DNA of 64,000 nt from Sphingobacteriales bacterium (GTDB lineage Bacteria; Bacteroidota; Bacteroidia; Chitinophagales; Chitinophagaceae): contig JAHEBJ010000002.1 in assembly GCA_024642285.1 (NCBI GenBank), forward strand, positions 57,080 to 121,079, given 5' to 3'. The notes beneath the pieces are model-generated. The model saw nothing but the letters and a program-made list of their open reading frames with translations. It did no database searches and was not told the DNA's origin. A program made the position numbers and the translations under genes. Positions 53,066-62,478 of this stretch are shown here, piece by piece (within the stretch, counting starts at the first letter, position 1; each line of letters starts with the position of its first letter).

Positions 53066-53842
53066 ATGTACACAACTCTACTTACCAATTTAGAAAACGG
53101 AATTTTCACAATCATCATCAACCGTCCAGACAAATTAAATGCATTGAACGCAGCTGTGTTTACCGATCTGGACAATGTGGTTGATGAAATAAATAATACT
53201 GCTGAAATAAAATCGGCGATCATTACCGGTGCCGGCCCCAAGGCTTTTGTTGCAGGCGCCGATATTACAGAATTTGGGAGCCTTGATAAAACCGCGGCAA
53301 TGGAACTCGCCAAAAGAGGCCAGGATATTTTTGCAAAGATTGAAAACTCTCCAAAACCCATTATTGCAGCAGTTAATGGTTTTGCTTTGGGCGGGGGTTG
53401 CGAACTGGCAATGGCCTGTCACTTTAGGATTGCTGCCGAAAATGCAAAATTCGGGCAACCCGAAGTTAATCTTGGTTTGATACCAGGCTATGGCGGCACA
53501 CAACGTTTGGTGCAACTAATTGGAAAAGGCAAAGCCATGGAATTACTAATGAGCGCTCATTTGATCGATGCCAACGAAGCAAGACAACTGGGTTTGGTGA
53601 ACTATATTACCACCGCCGAAACATTGCTGGATCATTCTAAAAAAATTCTCGAAATAATTAATACTAAAGCTCCTCTTGCCATTGCTGGGTGCATAAAAGC
53701 AGCCAACGCTGTTTTTGATGAGACCAAAGATGGTTTTGCAGAAGAGATAAAAGAATTCGGAAATAGTTTTGATACGGAAGATATGAAAGAAGGAACCGCT
53801 GCTTTTCTTGAAAAAAGAAAAGCTGTTTTTTCTGGAAAATAA
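53066..53842 (+). CDS. Enoyl-CoA hydratase
   Basis: 258 residues of the crotonase fold. The oxyanion hole is in AFVAGADITEFGS and FALGGGCELAMACHF, and the two catalytic glutamates are in GGGCELAMAC and GQPEVNLGLIPGYGGTQRL. Adds water across 2-enoyl-CoA, as in fatty-acid or butyrate-type metabolism. No thiolase or dehydrogenase adjoins it, so the pathway is unclear. It follows the SOD gene by 13 bases and probably shares its transcript. Confidence 0.94.
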   Translation: MYTTLLTNLENGIFTIIINRPDKLNALNAAVFTDLDNVVDEINNTAEIKSAIITGAGPKAFVAGADITEFGSLDKTAAMELAKRGQDIFAKIENSPKPIIAAVNGFALGGGCELAMACHFRIAAENAKFGQPEVNLGLIPGYGGTQRLVQLIGKGKAMELLMSAHLIDANEARQLGLVNYITTAETLLDHSKKILEIINTKAPLAIAGCIKAANAVFDETKDGFAEEIKEFGNSFDTEDMKEGTAAFLEKRKAVFSGK

Positions 53843-53868
53843 ATTACCTAAGGTTAAATTATAAAACT

Positions 53869-54183
53869 ATGATATTAACTACCACTGAAACGGTACCGGG
53901 CAGAGAAATAACTCAAGCATTAGGCATCTCGAGGGGCAGCACCGTCAGGGCCCGCAATATTGGCCGTGATATATTTGCCGGCTTGAAGAATCTTGTTGGC
54001 GGCGAAATTCATGAATACACCAAATTACAGGCTGAAGCCCGTGAACAGTCACTGCAAAGAATGGTGGCTGATGCTCAAAAATTAGGTGCGGATGCTATAG
54101 TTAATGTGCGTATTACAACTTCGATGATCATGCAGGGGGCATCAGAAATAATGGCTTACGGTACTGCAGTTAAACTAAGATGA
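53869..54183 (+). CDS. YbjQ/UPF0145 family protein
   Basis: 104 residues. The core is TTTETVPGREITQALGISRG at the N-terminus, a long helix with EYTKLQAEAREQSLQRMVAD and the C-terminal strand GADAIVNVRITTSMI. That pattern is the YbjQ family, a small pentameric fold of unknown function found in many bacteria. It is 26 bases after the enoyl-CoA hydratase gene and 7 bases before a 42-codon membrane protein. Confidence 0.92.
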   Translation: MILTTTETVPGREITQALGISRGSTVRARNIGRDIFAGLKNLVGGEIHEYTKLQAEAREQSLQRMVADAQKLGADAIVNVRITTSMIMQGASEIMAYGTAVKLR

Positions 54184-54190
54184 TATTGAT

Positions 54191-54319
54191 ATGTTAATCC
54201 TGTTGCTAATACTGATCTATGGAGGCATCGCTTTACTTGTCCTTGGGTTGCTGATCTATTTTATTATCCGCAGGATACAGGAAAAAGAGAAAGAGAATTT
54301 TGAGAAAAGAGACAACTGA
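54191..54319 (+). CDS. Small single-pass membrane protein (42 residues)
   Basis: The frame starts with an ATG seven bases after ybjQ and encodes MLILLLILIYGGIALLVLG, continuing as one long hydrophobic helix to IIRR and ending in a charged tail (QEKEKENFEKRDN). Bacteroidota contain such genes next to ybjQ-type genes, but the family was not identified here. Support is the tight spacing, the clean one-helix topology and the stop only nine bases from the opposing GH29 stop. It may anchor the YbjQ protein at the membrane, which is inference. Confidence 0.65.
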   Translation: MLILLLILIYGGIALLVLGLLIYFIIRRIQEKEKENFEKRDN

Positions 54320-54328
54320 TAATGTAAG

Positions 54329-55750
54329 TTATTTTTCAACCAGTTTTTCATTTAGCCGGTACAGTTCAACCTCGGTTATTTTAATTTTCTTTTTTCCTTC
54401 AACGAAATGAATTGAAAGCTCATCAGCATCTATCACAGGAAAAGTTATAATTCTTTCCCTACCGATTGTACTGAACACATACCTTTGCGTTTTATAGCTA
54501 TTTTTTAACTGTATATAAAATTTTTGAACGTTTTGTCCGTCTTTAATTTTTTCATTCAAAACAATACAATTTAGTCTTGTCATATTTTTAAACTGAATAC
54601 TGATAAATTCTTTTTGATAATCTGATATCTCCGCAAATGTTCCAATGTTATTATCATTTACTAGGTTTTTATCTTTAATACTGTCTGCCGATATTATTAA
54701 AACCCGGGCGTCCTTAATAAGATTATGTTTAAAATTCTTATCTCTTAGTTTCTTAAACCCAATCAATACCGCCGAATCTTTTTCATGAATCAGCCCTCTC
54801 CTGTCAGGCGGTACATTCAATAATAAATTTGCGCCACGGCCAACAGATTTTAAATACAAACCAAAAAGCTGTTCAGGTGTTTTCACTTTATCATCTTCTT
54901 CCTTGTGATAAAACCAGCCGGGCCTGATGCTTACATCACACTCTGCAGGAATCCAGGCTTCACCATTCATGTTGCCGACATTCAATATTTCTGTAGCTGG
55001 AGCTCCTGCACCTGCAGTAAAGCCAGCCGTATCCAACATGTTCCAGTTTGTTTCACCGGCAATGCCGTTTTCATTGCCCACCCAGCGGATATGTGGTCCA
55101 ACATCGCTGAACACAACGGTATTAGGAGAAAGTTTTTTTACTGTTTCCCGGTAACGTGCCCAGTCATAAACCTGCATCTTTCCATTTGGCCCTTCCCCGT
55201 TTGCTCCATCCCACCAGAGTTCCCAAATGGGGCCATAATTTATGAATAATTCATTCATCATATTTACAAATACGTCATTATACTTTTCGGTTCCATAATC
55301 AGGATGGTTTCTGTCCCAGGGAGAAATATAAATACCGAATTTTAAACCGTATTTTTTACATGCTGTCGACAATTCTTTGAGTACATCACCCTTTCCATTT
55401 TTCCATTTGCTTTCTCTTACTGTGTGCTTCGAATACTTGCTGGGCCACAAGCAAAACCCATCGTGGTGCTTCGCCGTGATTATGATCCCTTTTGCTCCGG
55501 CCTGTTTTGCTATCCTGCACCACTGCCCAGGATCAAAGTCTGTCGGGTTAAAAATATCTTCGGGTTCATCTCCATGACCCCACTCCTTATTTGTAAATGT
55601 ATTGGGACCAAAATGAGTGAAGAGGTAGAACTCCATATCATGCCAGGCAAGTTGCTGCAGAGTTGGTTTAGGCTGTGCTTTGAGTACAATTGTTATACAG
55701 CTGAAATATAAAACGGTAACCGCTGCTATGGTGAATTTATTAAGCGCCAT
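54329..55750 (-). CDS. Alpha-L-fucosidase, glycoside hydrolase family 29
   Basis: 473 residues. A signal peptide (about 1-25, ending KAQ) is followed by the GH29 barrel: FYLFTHFGPNTFTNKEWGHG, IIITAKHHDGFCLWPSKYS, LKFGIYISPWDRNHPDYG and the nucleophile Asp in IWELWWDGANGEGP. The C-terminal 120 residues form the usual beta-sandwich (IKDARVLIISADSIKDKN; FISIQFKNMTRLNCIVL). It removes alpha-L-fucose from glycans in the periplasm or outside. It is not linked to the SusC/D locus, being about 39 kb away in the window. No promoter box was recognised. Confidence 0.94.
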   Translation of the reverse strand: MALNKFTIAAVTVLYFSCITIVLKAQPKPTLQQLAWHDMEFYLFTHFGPNTFTNKEWGHGDEPEDIFNPTDFDPGQWCRIAKQAGAKGIIITAKHHDGFCLWPSKYSKHTVRESKWKNGKGDVLKELSTACKKYGLKFGIYISPWDRNHPDYGTEKYNDVFVNMMNELFINYGPIWELWWDGANGEGPNGKMQVYDWARYRETVKKLSPNTVVFSDVGPHIRWVGNENGIAGETNWNMLDTAGFTAGAGAPATEILNVGNMNGEAWIPAECDVSIRPGWFYHKEEDDKVKTPEQLFGLYLKSVGRGANLLLNVPPDRRGLIHEKDSAVLIGFKKLRDKNFKHNLIKDARVLIISADSIKDKNLVNDNNIGTFAEISDYQKEFISIQFKNMTRLNCIVLNEKIKDGQNVQKFYIQLKNSYKTQRYVFSTIGRERIITFPVIDADELSIHFVEGKKKIKITEVELYRLNEKLVEK

Positions 55751-55861
55751 GGGTTTTAAGCTGTAATTTGAAAAAAATTTTTAATCCGCTAATATTCTGA
55801 ATTGGCTGTTGTTCACAATATAAAAAGAATTAAGAAGCATTTCTAATTTACCACTCCATCG

Positions 55862-55869
55862 TACCTTTG
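55862..55869 (+). promoter_or_regulatory. -7 box (TACCTTTG) for fumC
   Basis: Exact TAnnTTTG match 32 bases before the fumC ATG. No clear -33 TTTG was seen. Confidence 0.55.
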
Positions 55870-55901
55870 CAGATATTAATTTATAGTTTCAAAACATTTT
55901 T

Positions 55902-57299
55902 ATGGAATACAGGATAGAAAAAGATACAATGGGTGAAGTTAAAGTACCGGCAGAAGCTTATTACGGCGCCCAGACCCAGCGCAGCATCGACAATTTTAAA
56001 ATTGCGCAGGACATAAATAAGATGCCCAAAGAGATCATCAAGGCTTTTGCTTATTTAAAACAGGCTGCAGCAATTACCAATTATGAAGCAGGTGTTTTAA
56101 CCAAAAAGAAATGCGATCTGATAGGTAAGGTTTGCAAAGAAATACTTGACGGAAAACTGGATGATTATTTTCCGCTGGTAGTTTGGCAAACCGGCAGTGG
56201 CACGCAAAGCAATATGAATGTAAACGAAGTGGTTGCTTATCGTGGTCATGTTTTAAACGGCGGCAAATTATCTGACAAAGAAAAATACCTCCATCCCAAT
56301 GACGATGTAAATAAATCGCAGAGCAGCAACGATACGTTTCCAACTGCAATGCATATTGCGGCGTATAAAATTTTAATAGAAACCACTATACCTGGAATTA
56401 CCAAACTCCGCAATACACTTGATAAAAAAGCAAAGGCTTACAAAAAAGTAGTTAAGATTGGCCGTACACATTTTATGGATGCTACGCCTTTAACAGTTGG
56501 ACAGGAATTCAGCGGATATGTTTCTCAATTGGATCATGGATTGAAAGCGATTAAAAATACGCTTGCACATTTAAGTGAACTTGCACTTGGAGGAACAGCT
56601 GTTGGCACAGGTATCAACACACCTCCAAAGTACGATGTGAACGTTGCAAAGCATATTGCCAAACTAACTAAACTTCCTTTTAAAACTGCTGAAAATAAAT
56701 TTGAAGCATTGGCAGCACATGATGCCATTGTGGAAGCACATGGCGCATTGAAAATGGTTGCAGTTAGCTTGATGAAGATTGCTAATGATATCCGTATGTT
56801 GTCATCCGGACCCAGAAGCGGTATCGGAGAAATTTTTATTCCGGATAACGAACCCGGTTCTTCAATCATGCCGGGCAAAGTAAATCCTACTCAATGCGAA
56901 GCATTAACCATGATTGCTGCTCAGGTAATGGGCAATGATGTTACCATTGGCATTGGCGGCAGCAACGGCCATTTTGAACTGAATGTTTTTAAACCAGTAA
57001 TGATCTTTAATTTTTTACACAGTGCAAGATTAATAGGAGATGGTTGTGTTTCATTCAATGATAAATGTGCAGTTGGACTTGAGCCCATAAATGCCAATAT
57101 TAAAAAGCATCTGGATAATTCGTTAATGCTGGTAACTTCTTTGAACACTAAGATTGGTTACTACAAATCGGCAGAGATTGCACAGAAAGCCCATAAGGAA
57201 GGAACTACCTTAAAAGAGATGGCCGTTAAACTGGGCTATGTAACTGCAAAAGAATTTGACGAATGGGTGATACCGGCAAACATGGTTGGAAAAATATAA
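55902..57299 (+). CDS. fumC: Class II fumarate hydratase
   Basis: 465 residues. Interconverts fumarate and malate in the TCA cycle. The family blocks are [19 protein letters not shown], the substrate site [32 protein letters not shown], the catalytic His region [18 protein letters not shown] and the signature [16 protein letters not shown] with the catalytic Ser loop. It is the only TCA-cycle gene nearby besides PEP carboxylase, which converges on it. Confidence 0.97.
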   Translation: MEYRIEKDTMGEVKVPAEAYYGAQTQRSIDNFKIAQDINKMPKEIIKAFAYLKQAAAITNYEAGVLTKKKCDLIGKVCKEILDGKLDDYFPLVVWQTGSGTQSNMNVNEVVAYRGHVLNGGKLSDKEKYLHPNDDVNKSQSSNDTFPTAMHIAAYKILIETTIPGITKLRNTLDKKAKAYKKVVKIGRTHFMDATPLTVGQEFSGYVSQLDHGLKAIKNTLAHLSELALGGTAVGTGINTPPKYDVNVAKHIAKLTKLPFKTAENKFEALAAHDAIVEAHGALKMVAVSLMKIANDIRMLSSGPRSGIGEIFIPDNEPGSSIMPGKVNPTQCEALTMIAAQVMGNDVTIGIGGSNGHFELNVFKPVMIFNFLHSARLIGDGCVSFNDKCAVGLEPINANIKKHLDNSLMLVTSLNTKIGYYKSAEIAQKAHKEGTTLKEMAVKLGYVTAKEFDEWVIPANMVGKI

Positions 57300-57303
57300 A
57301 AAC

Positions 57304-57335
57304 AAAAAGCCTTTCATCAAAATTAAAGGTTTTTT
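57304..57335. terminator. Bidirectional terminator between fumC and PEP carboxylase
   Basis: AAAAAGCCTTT pairs with AAAGGTTTTTT (one G-T). T runs flank it on both strands, and the two genes converge here. Confidence 0.85.
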
Positions 57336-57348
57336 GTTCCTAAATATA

Positions 57349-59931
57349 TTACGCAGAATTTCTTCCCGCATTGATAATTCCAAAAGAGCAGCGCATCACC
57401 AATTTACCAAAGACTTCTCTTTCGGGATTCTGAATTCCTTTCTCTTCCATTTCCCTCACCCGGGTAATGGCATACTGCTGTATTGTTACCAGCGGTAATA
57501 CAATTCTTTCTCTCATCTGTATCGAAAGTTGTTCAACGGGGTAATCGGCCATCAGTTCATTCTTGCCTGTCATTTCAAAAAGCATACTCTGTGTCAGTTC
57601 AAACTCGGCGTAAATATCTTTCCATATTTCTCCGTAATCGGGATGATCGCAAAGGAACGCCGTCAGCGGAAAAAAACATTTTTTCATAGCCATTTCACAA
57701 TTATCAATCAACGTGCGGAAAAATAAAGATTCTTTATAAAATGCTTTCAGATCATTCATTTGCCCGCTTTCTTTAGCTTTTTTTAATGCCGTTCCCACGC
57801 CATAGTATCCGGTTACATTCTGTTTTAACTGGCTCCAGGCACCCACAAAAGGGATAGCACGTAAATCTGATAACGATAATTTACCACCGGCACCACCCCG
57901 CTTACTCGGCCGGGAACCGATATTTGTTTCGGCATAAAATTTTAACGGGCTTGCATGGCCCAGGTACTCTAAAAAGTTTGGATGATTTTTCAATTTGCTA
58001 TAGGCATCAAAACTTTCCCCGGCTAGTTTACTTATCAAATTTTCCTGCCTATCATTAAGCGTAAAATTTTTGCTGCTGAACAACTCATTGAATACGCCGG
58101 CATTTATCAGCTGTTCCATATTGTATTGAGCCGCATCAATCATTCCGAAATTGCTGCTAACGGTTTGCCCCTGAATAGTCAGCTGAATTTCTTTATTCGA
58201 AATATTTTTACCCATAGAAGCATAAAACTTATGCGTCTTACCTCCCCCACGTGCAGGCGGACCACCACGGCCGTCGAAAAATACTACATCAATATCATAC
58301 GATTTTGAAATAGCAGTCAACTCTTCTTTTGCTTTATAAATACCCCAGTTGGCCATAATATAACCGCCATCTTTGGTACCATCCGAAAAACCAACCATTA
58401 TCGTTTGATGGTTGTTTCGTTGCTTAAGATGTTGCCGGTAAACTTTGTTTTCGTACAACTCTTTCATTACGGCTGCAGCTCTTTGCAAATCATCAATCGT
58501 TTCAAACAACGGCACAATATCTACAGTAAGTTCTTCTTTCTTCCATCCACTCAACATAAATAACCCAAACACTTCCATCACATTTAAGGCACTGTTACAT
58601 TGACTGATGATATAGCGGTTACAACCTTCTTCTCCGTTTTTATACTGAATAGTTTTTATTGTTTTTATCACGTCAAGGCAATCCTGTTCGATGGCGTCAT
58701 CAAGTTTAAGCGGGGGAATTATTGCTGTTGCACTCGCCAGCCTCACTATTTTTTCTGAAGATGATTGCGAAGCATAATCTTTGCCCAGGTTTTCGCAAAG
58801 CGCAGCAATGCTGTTTAATGTTGCGCCGTGCTTGCTGCTGTCCTGCCTGATATCAAGCGACGAAAAGTGCAGACCAAACAACAGAACCTTATTAATCAAA
58901 CTTTCTACAAGGTGAAGGAAGAGGCCATTGTGTTTATTTATGAGGGTGTCTTTTATTCCATAAAGTGTATCAAGTATCTCATCTTTGCTAAGATCGGTTC
59001 TCATGCCCGGGATAAAAATATTCTCATATAATTTTTTCTCCAGTTCAGCCATCGGAATGTCAACGCCGTCAAAAGTCAGGCGCCTTCTTATTCTCCTTAC
59101 ATCAAGGTAATAACACTTGATAATGCTGCCACGTAATGCTTCGGCAACCTGTTGGGTAATTTCAACATTTACAAATGGATTTCCATCTCTGTCGCCGCCG
59201 GGCCAAAAGCCCAGTTTAACTACCGGGTTTGTAGCAGGCAAAGAATCGGGAAAATGGTTTTTTAAAAAATTGATGATTTTACCGATTGCCTGATAAAATA
59301 CATTCTCCAAAAACCAGATCAGGCTAACCGCTTCATCATAAGGAGTTGGCTTTTGCTTTTTAAAGAAAGCCGTTTTGCCCAATTGCTGCAGGTACATATT
59401 TATCTGGCTGGTATTATTATTCATCATGGCCTTTGAAAGATCATTGATGATAGCCAGCACCGGGCCGGGATAAAATTGAGTGGGATGTGCCGTTAATACC
59501 AGTCTTACACAATAATCTTTCAGCTTTTCGGTCAGTTCATCTTCTTTTTCCATTTTTATCACTTCCGATTCGAGGTGCTTGAGTGTACCCGGGCCATTCA
59601 TATCATGTATCCGACTGAAAGCAGCATCTTCCAAAGCGTCAAAAAGCACCACCTGTCTTTCGGCATATTGCACAAAGCGAAACAGTATATCAAGTTTTTC
59701 TTTATCACTTTTAAAGGCGGTATGCTTTTTAAAGAATTCTTCAATTATAGTAACCGGGCTTTGCCCTTTCAGATAACCATCTTCGCAATTGGATAAAAGA
59801 AGGGCCAATAAAATACCCGTCTTTTCAATACGATGAAAAGGAAGAGAAGTAAATAAACTGTTATACAGCTGGAAATTAATTCCGATATCGTTTTTGAAAT
59901 GCTGCAAAGCCCTGTTGGCCGAATGATCCAT
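57349..59931 (-). CDS. ppc: Phosphoenolpyruvate carboxylase
   Basis: 860 residues. Carboxylates PEP to oxaloacetate to refill the TCA cycle. Motifs present are VLTAHPTQFYPGP (catalytic His), GGDRDGNPFVN, the active loop VGFSDGTKDGGY, FFDGRGGPPARGGGKTH and SRPSKRGG, followed by RAIPFVGAWSQLK. The chain ends in GIINAGRNSA, where the usual family end is NTG; this resembles the divergent Bacteroidota form. It converges on fumC and its start ATG at 59931 is directly after a 142-base gap holding only a terminator. Confidence 0.95.
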   Translation of the reverse strand: MDHSANRALQHFKNDIGINFQLYNSLFTSLPFHRIEKTGILLALLLSNCEDGYLKGQSPVTIIEEFFKKHTAFKSDKEKLDILFRFVQYAERQVVLFDALEDAAFSRIHDMNGPGTLKHLESEVIKMEKEDELTEKLKDYCVRLVLTAHPTQFYPGPVLAIINDLSKAMMNNNTSQINMYLQQLGKTAFFKKQKPTPYDEAVSLIWFLENVFYQAIGKIINFLKNHFPDSLPATNPVVKLGFWPGGDRDGNPFVNVEITQQVAEALRGSIIKCYYLDVRRIRRRLTFDGVDIPMAELEKKLYENIFIPGMRTDLSKDEILDTLYGIKDTLINKHNGLFLHLVESLINKVLLFGLHFSSLDIRQDSSKHGATLNSIAALCENLGKDYASQSSSEKIVRLASATAIIPPLKLDDAIEQDCLDVIKTIKTIQYKNGEEGCNRYIISQCNSALNVMEVFGLFMLSGWKKEELTVDIVPLFETIDDLQRAAAVMKELYENKVYRQHLKQRNNHQTIMVGFSDGTKDGGYIMANWGIYKAKEELTAISKSYDIDVVFFDGRGGPPARGGGKTHKFYASMGKNISNKEIQLTIQGQTVSSNFGMIDAAQYNMEQLINAGVFNELFSSKNFTLNDRQENLISKLAGESFDAYSKLKNHPNFLEYLGHASPLKFYAETNIGSRPSKRGGAGGKLSLSDLRAIPFVGAWSQLKQNVTGYYGVGTALKKAKESGQMNDLKAFYKESLFFRTLIDNCEMAMKKCFFPLTAFLCDHPDYGEIWKDIYAEFELTQSMLFEMTGKNELMADYPVEQLSIQMRERIVLPLVTIQQYAITRVREMEEKGIQNPEREVFGKLVMRCSFGIINAGRNSA

Positions 59932-60024
59932 AGTTATAATTTTTAAAATAGCAGGCAGCTGACAAAGGAAAGTTAAAATACTTTATTTTACCCTGACAAC
60001 GCTGATGCCTTTGAAAAAAGATAA

Positions 60025-60051
60025 TAAAAAACGGATAGCAAAGTATCCGTT
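60025..60051 (-). terminator. Terminator of the unknown lipoprotein gene
   Basis: AACGGATA pairs with TATCCGTT around GCAAAG/CTTTGC and is followed on the minus strand by TTTTTTATT. Confidence 0.88.
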
Positions 60052-60073
60052 ATAATATTTCTTCCCGGTTGGG

Positions 60074-60928
60074 TTATTTACATTTGTAAGAAAAACTAAG
60101 CTTTCCTTTAGCTGCAGGAATACTTGGCTGATCATCGCCACTCATCATTACACTAAGCACATAAGTATCGCGGCTCATCGAGTAGCTGGAGAATGTTGAA
60201 ACAAGCGAATCTCTCAAAACATTTCCCGGATCGTAATTTCTCACGGTCATATCTTTCACAGCGTTGAAAGATTTATTTCCAAAATCATAAAACTGGGTGA
60301 AATTCGGATAACTTTTTTCATCGGGGAAAATATAAATAAATCTTTTGGGTATGATGAAGGGATGATAGGTCATGGTAGCATCAGTGATCAAATCGCCGGA
60401 TACTTTATCAGTGCCGGTCATTTTTGTAAGGTTTCCGCCAGCATAAGTATAATTCACTTCGTAGAACGGAGTGCCCGGAAAAGCTGTGAACGTATATATT
60501 TTCCTGAATAAAAATCCTCCTGAATTGTACACGTAGCTAATGTCAAACTGCGTTGAAAACGGATCGGTAGGATCAACAAGGCCATGCAGGCTTTTTACCC
60601 GCTTATTAAAGTCAACAATAAAATATTCATCGGGGTTTATGTAGATCGTGTCGTTGGTGATCAACGGCGATGCGATAAACTCAATCGTATTACTTAAACT
60701 GTCGAATTTGGTGATCTTGGTTACAATATCCAGACTATTGATAACGGCCGTTAAAGCTCCGGTACCGGTGTTTGTAGCAGTATCGGTATAGGCTATTTTT
60801 GTAATCCTGCAATCTACTCCTATAATTTCATCACTGGGGCCACCCGAATTTTCAACACTGTATTCCTTTTCGCAGGAACTTAGAATGACAATAAAAGCTA
60901 ATAACAAAATTGAACTTAATCTAATCAT
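60074..60928 (-). CDS. Unknown lipoprotein
   Basis: 284 residues from the ATG at 60928, where MIRLSSILLLAFIVILSSCEKE gives a standard lipoprotein signal (lipobox LSSC). The frame is open 21 codons further (to 60991), but that part contains a palindrome and no signal. The mature protein has repeated strand-turn units (NSLDIVTKITKFDS, GGFLFRKIYTFTAFPG, YTYAGGNLTKM) resembling YD/RHS-like beta repeats often annotated as DUF4595-type, but this is by eye. Surface or periplasmic location expected. Function unknown. Confidence 0.8.
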   Translation of the reverse strand: MIRLSSILLLAFIVILSSCEKEYSVENSGGPSDEIIGVDCRITKIAYTDTATNTGTGALTAVINSLDIVTKITKFDSLSNTIEFIASPLITNDTIYINPDEYFIVDFNKRVKSLHGLVDPTDPFSTQFDISYVYNSGGFLFRKIYTFTAFPGTPFYEVNYTYAGGNLTKMTGTDKVSGDLITDATMTYHPFIIPKRFIYIFPDEKSYPNFTQFYDFGNKSFNAVKDMTVRNYDPGNVLRDSLVSTFSSYSMSRDTYVLSVMMSGDDQPSIPAAKGKLSFSYKCK

Positions 60929-60942
60929 TTGTTTTTTTTTAG

Positions 60943-60958
60943 TCTTCCCCTTGGGGAA
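60943..60958. repeat. Short palindrome CTTCCCC-TT-GGGGAA
   Basis: The core resembles the palindrome of the G/C-rich repeat family found after guaB, but the GGAGGGG flank is missing. It lies just upstream of the start chosen for the lipoprotein gene. The remaining 180 bases up to the next gene hold nothing else recognisable. Confidence 0.3.
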
Positions 60959-61116
60959 ATTTATAAGGTACCTTAGTTTTTCAGCTGGCACGCAGTTTAT
61001 TTCAATAAAGATGCCAAATTTAACCTAAATAACCAGACTACATATTATTCAAAAATAACGTTAATCGGTTTAAAATATTTCGAAGGTTGATGATACAGGC
61101 TGATTTTAAGGTTCCT

Positions 61117-62442
61117 TTAATAAATCTTATACCTTATTGTTTCATCAACCGACGTAGCCGTAACCGGGATATCATTGTATTTTGAATATATTACACCGAT
61201 ACCCTTCGCATACCAGTGTTCCCAACGCATATAGGCTACATCTCCGGCACCTGTGTTATACCTGAACAGGTATTCTGCTTTAATTACACTATTAAAACTA
61301 TTTCCTGCAATTACAGCAGATGCCCCTTTTGCAAGAATAGTAACTTTTATACTTCCGGTAGCAGGCAATCCTCCCCAGGTATCGTTGCCAAGGAAAGTTA
61401 CCCAACTTGCATTAACAGGTAAAGACGAATCGAGCAGCAAACCATCGGCATTAAATCCGCCATCAAAACCGTAGGCATCGTTGTATATATAATAATACTT
61501 GCCTCCGCTTTTTCGATAATAAAATGAGTCTTTTTGGGGGCTGGGCACGCCTCCGGTTGTTACGGTTTCAAATATCCTGTAAGTATTTGAATTAATTACT
61601 ATGCTATTGGGCAATATATGAACGTAAGCAGTATCTCCCGGAGCTCCACCCACAGTTTTATAAGACCAGTTGCTATAGCTGGTTTGCGGGACATAGTCGG
61701 CATTTGCCCCAACTGCAATAACAGGTAACGAAAAACTACATGTAGTGGCAACATTGTTTACTGGAAAAACAAAAGTACCTGCGGCGGCGGGAGTTCCGGT
61801 TGCTGTTAAAATTACGTTTTGCACACCGGGGTTTATGAATGAACCTGATCCGCTGAAGCTGATACCGTTTACAATTGCACCGGCAATCGTATAAGTTCCA
61901 ATACTTGTTACATTCACGGTCATTTCAACGGTATTAGATGCATCCATTGGTCTTGCAACCTGGTAAACCCCGTTAACGACATTTACTGCACAATTACCCG
62001 GCGATCCGCCAAGGGTAAACAAAGCACCTCCGGCGGCAACATCAAAAACTACAATTGAAAAACTACAGAAAGTTGTACCATAAGTAACTGTAAAAATATC
62101 AACACCCGACACAAGTGGCGTACCGCTTGGGTATAGCCGTATTGTATTTATTCCGGCCGAAATTAAACCTGTTTTATGAAAGGAATAGCCATTGATCGTA
62201 TCAGTACTTACATCAAATGATCCACCCGAACTTACATTTACCTGTACATCCACATAATTAGCTGTGGTTTGATTCTCATTCACCCTGAATATTCCAAACA
62301 CGGTCACAGGTTCGCATTCACCCGTGATGGAGCTTTTCAATGTTCCATCCGACAGATCACTGTCATTATCTACATTCTTTTGGCAGCCTGTAAAAACCAA
62401 CATTGCCGTACATACAACCAATGCCAATTTAAATTTTCTCAT
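61117..62442 (-). CDS. Unknown lipoprotein with two similar beta modules
   Basis: 441 residues. MRKFKLALVVCTAMLVFTGC is a lipoprotein signal with lipobox VFTGC. Two modules of about 95 residues follow (FGIFRVNENQTTANYVDVQV; GVYQVARPMDASNTVEMTVN), each ending in a CSFS strand, with parallel phrases SGTPLVSGVDIF and TGTPAAAGTFVF. The last 200 residues form a separate part with VGGAPGDTAYVHILPNSIVI and YFRYNTGAGDVAYMRWEHW-like strands. The repeats recall Chitinophagaceae surface lipoproteins. Function not known. Transcribed toward the neighbouring lipoprotein gene. Confidence 0.8.
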   Translation of the reverse strand: MRKFKLALVVCTAMLVFTGCQKNVDNDSDLSDGTLKSSITGECEPVTVFGIFRVNENQTTANYVDVQVNVSSGGSFDVSTDTINGYSFHKTGLISAGINTIRLYPSGTPLVSGVDIFTVTYGTTFCSFSIVVFDVAAGGALFTLGGSPGNCAVNVVNGVYQVARPMDASNTVEMTVNVTSIGTYTIAGAIVNGISFSGSGSFINPGVQNVILTATGTPAAAGTFVFPVNNVATTCSFSLPVIAVGANADYVPQTSYSNWSYKTVGGAPGDTAYVHILPNSIVINSNTYRIFETVTTGGVPSPQKDSFYYRKSGGKYYYIYNDAYGFDGGFNADGLLLDSSLPVNASWVTFLGNDTWGGLPATGSIKVTILAKGASAVIAGNSFNSVIKAEYLFRYNTGAGDVAYMRWEHWYAKGIGVIYSKYNDIPVTATSVDETIRYKIY

Positions 62443-62478
62443 TTGCCCTGTTTATTAATAAAGATAAATATTTACTTT

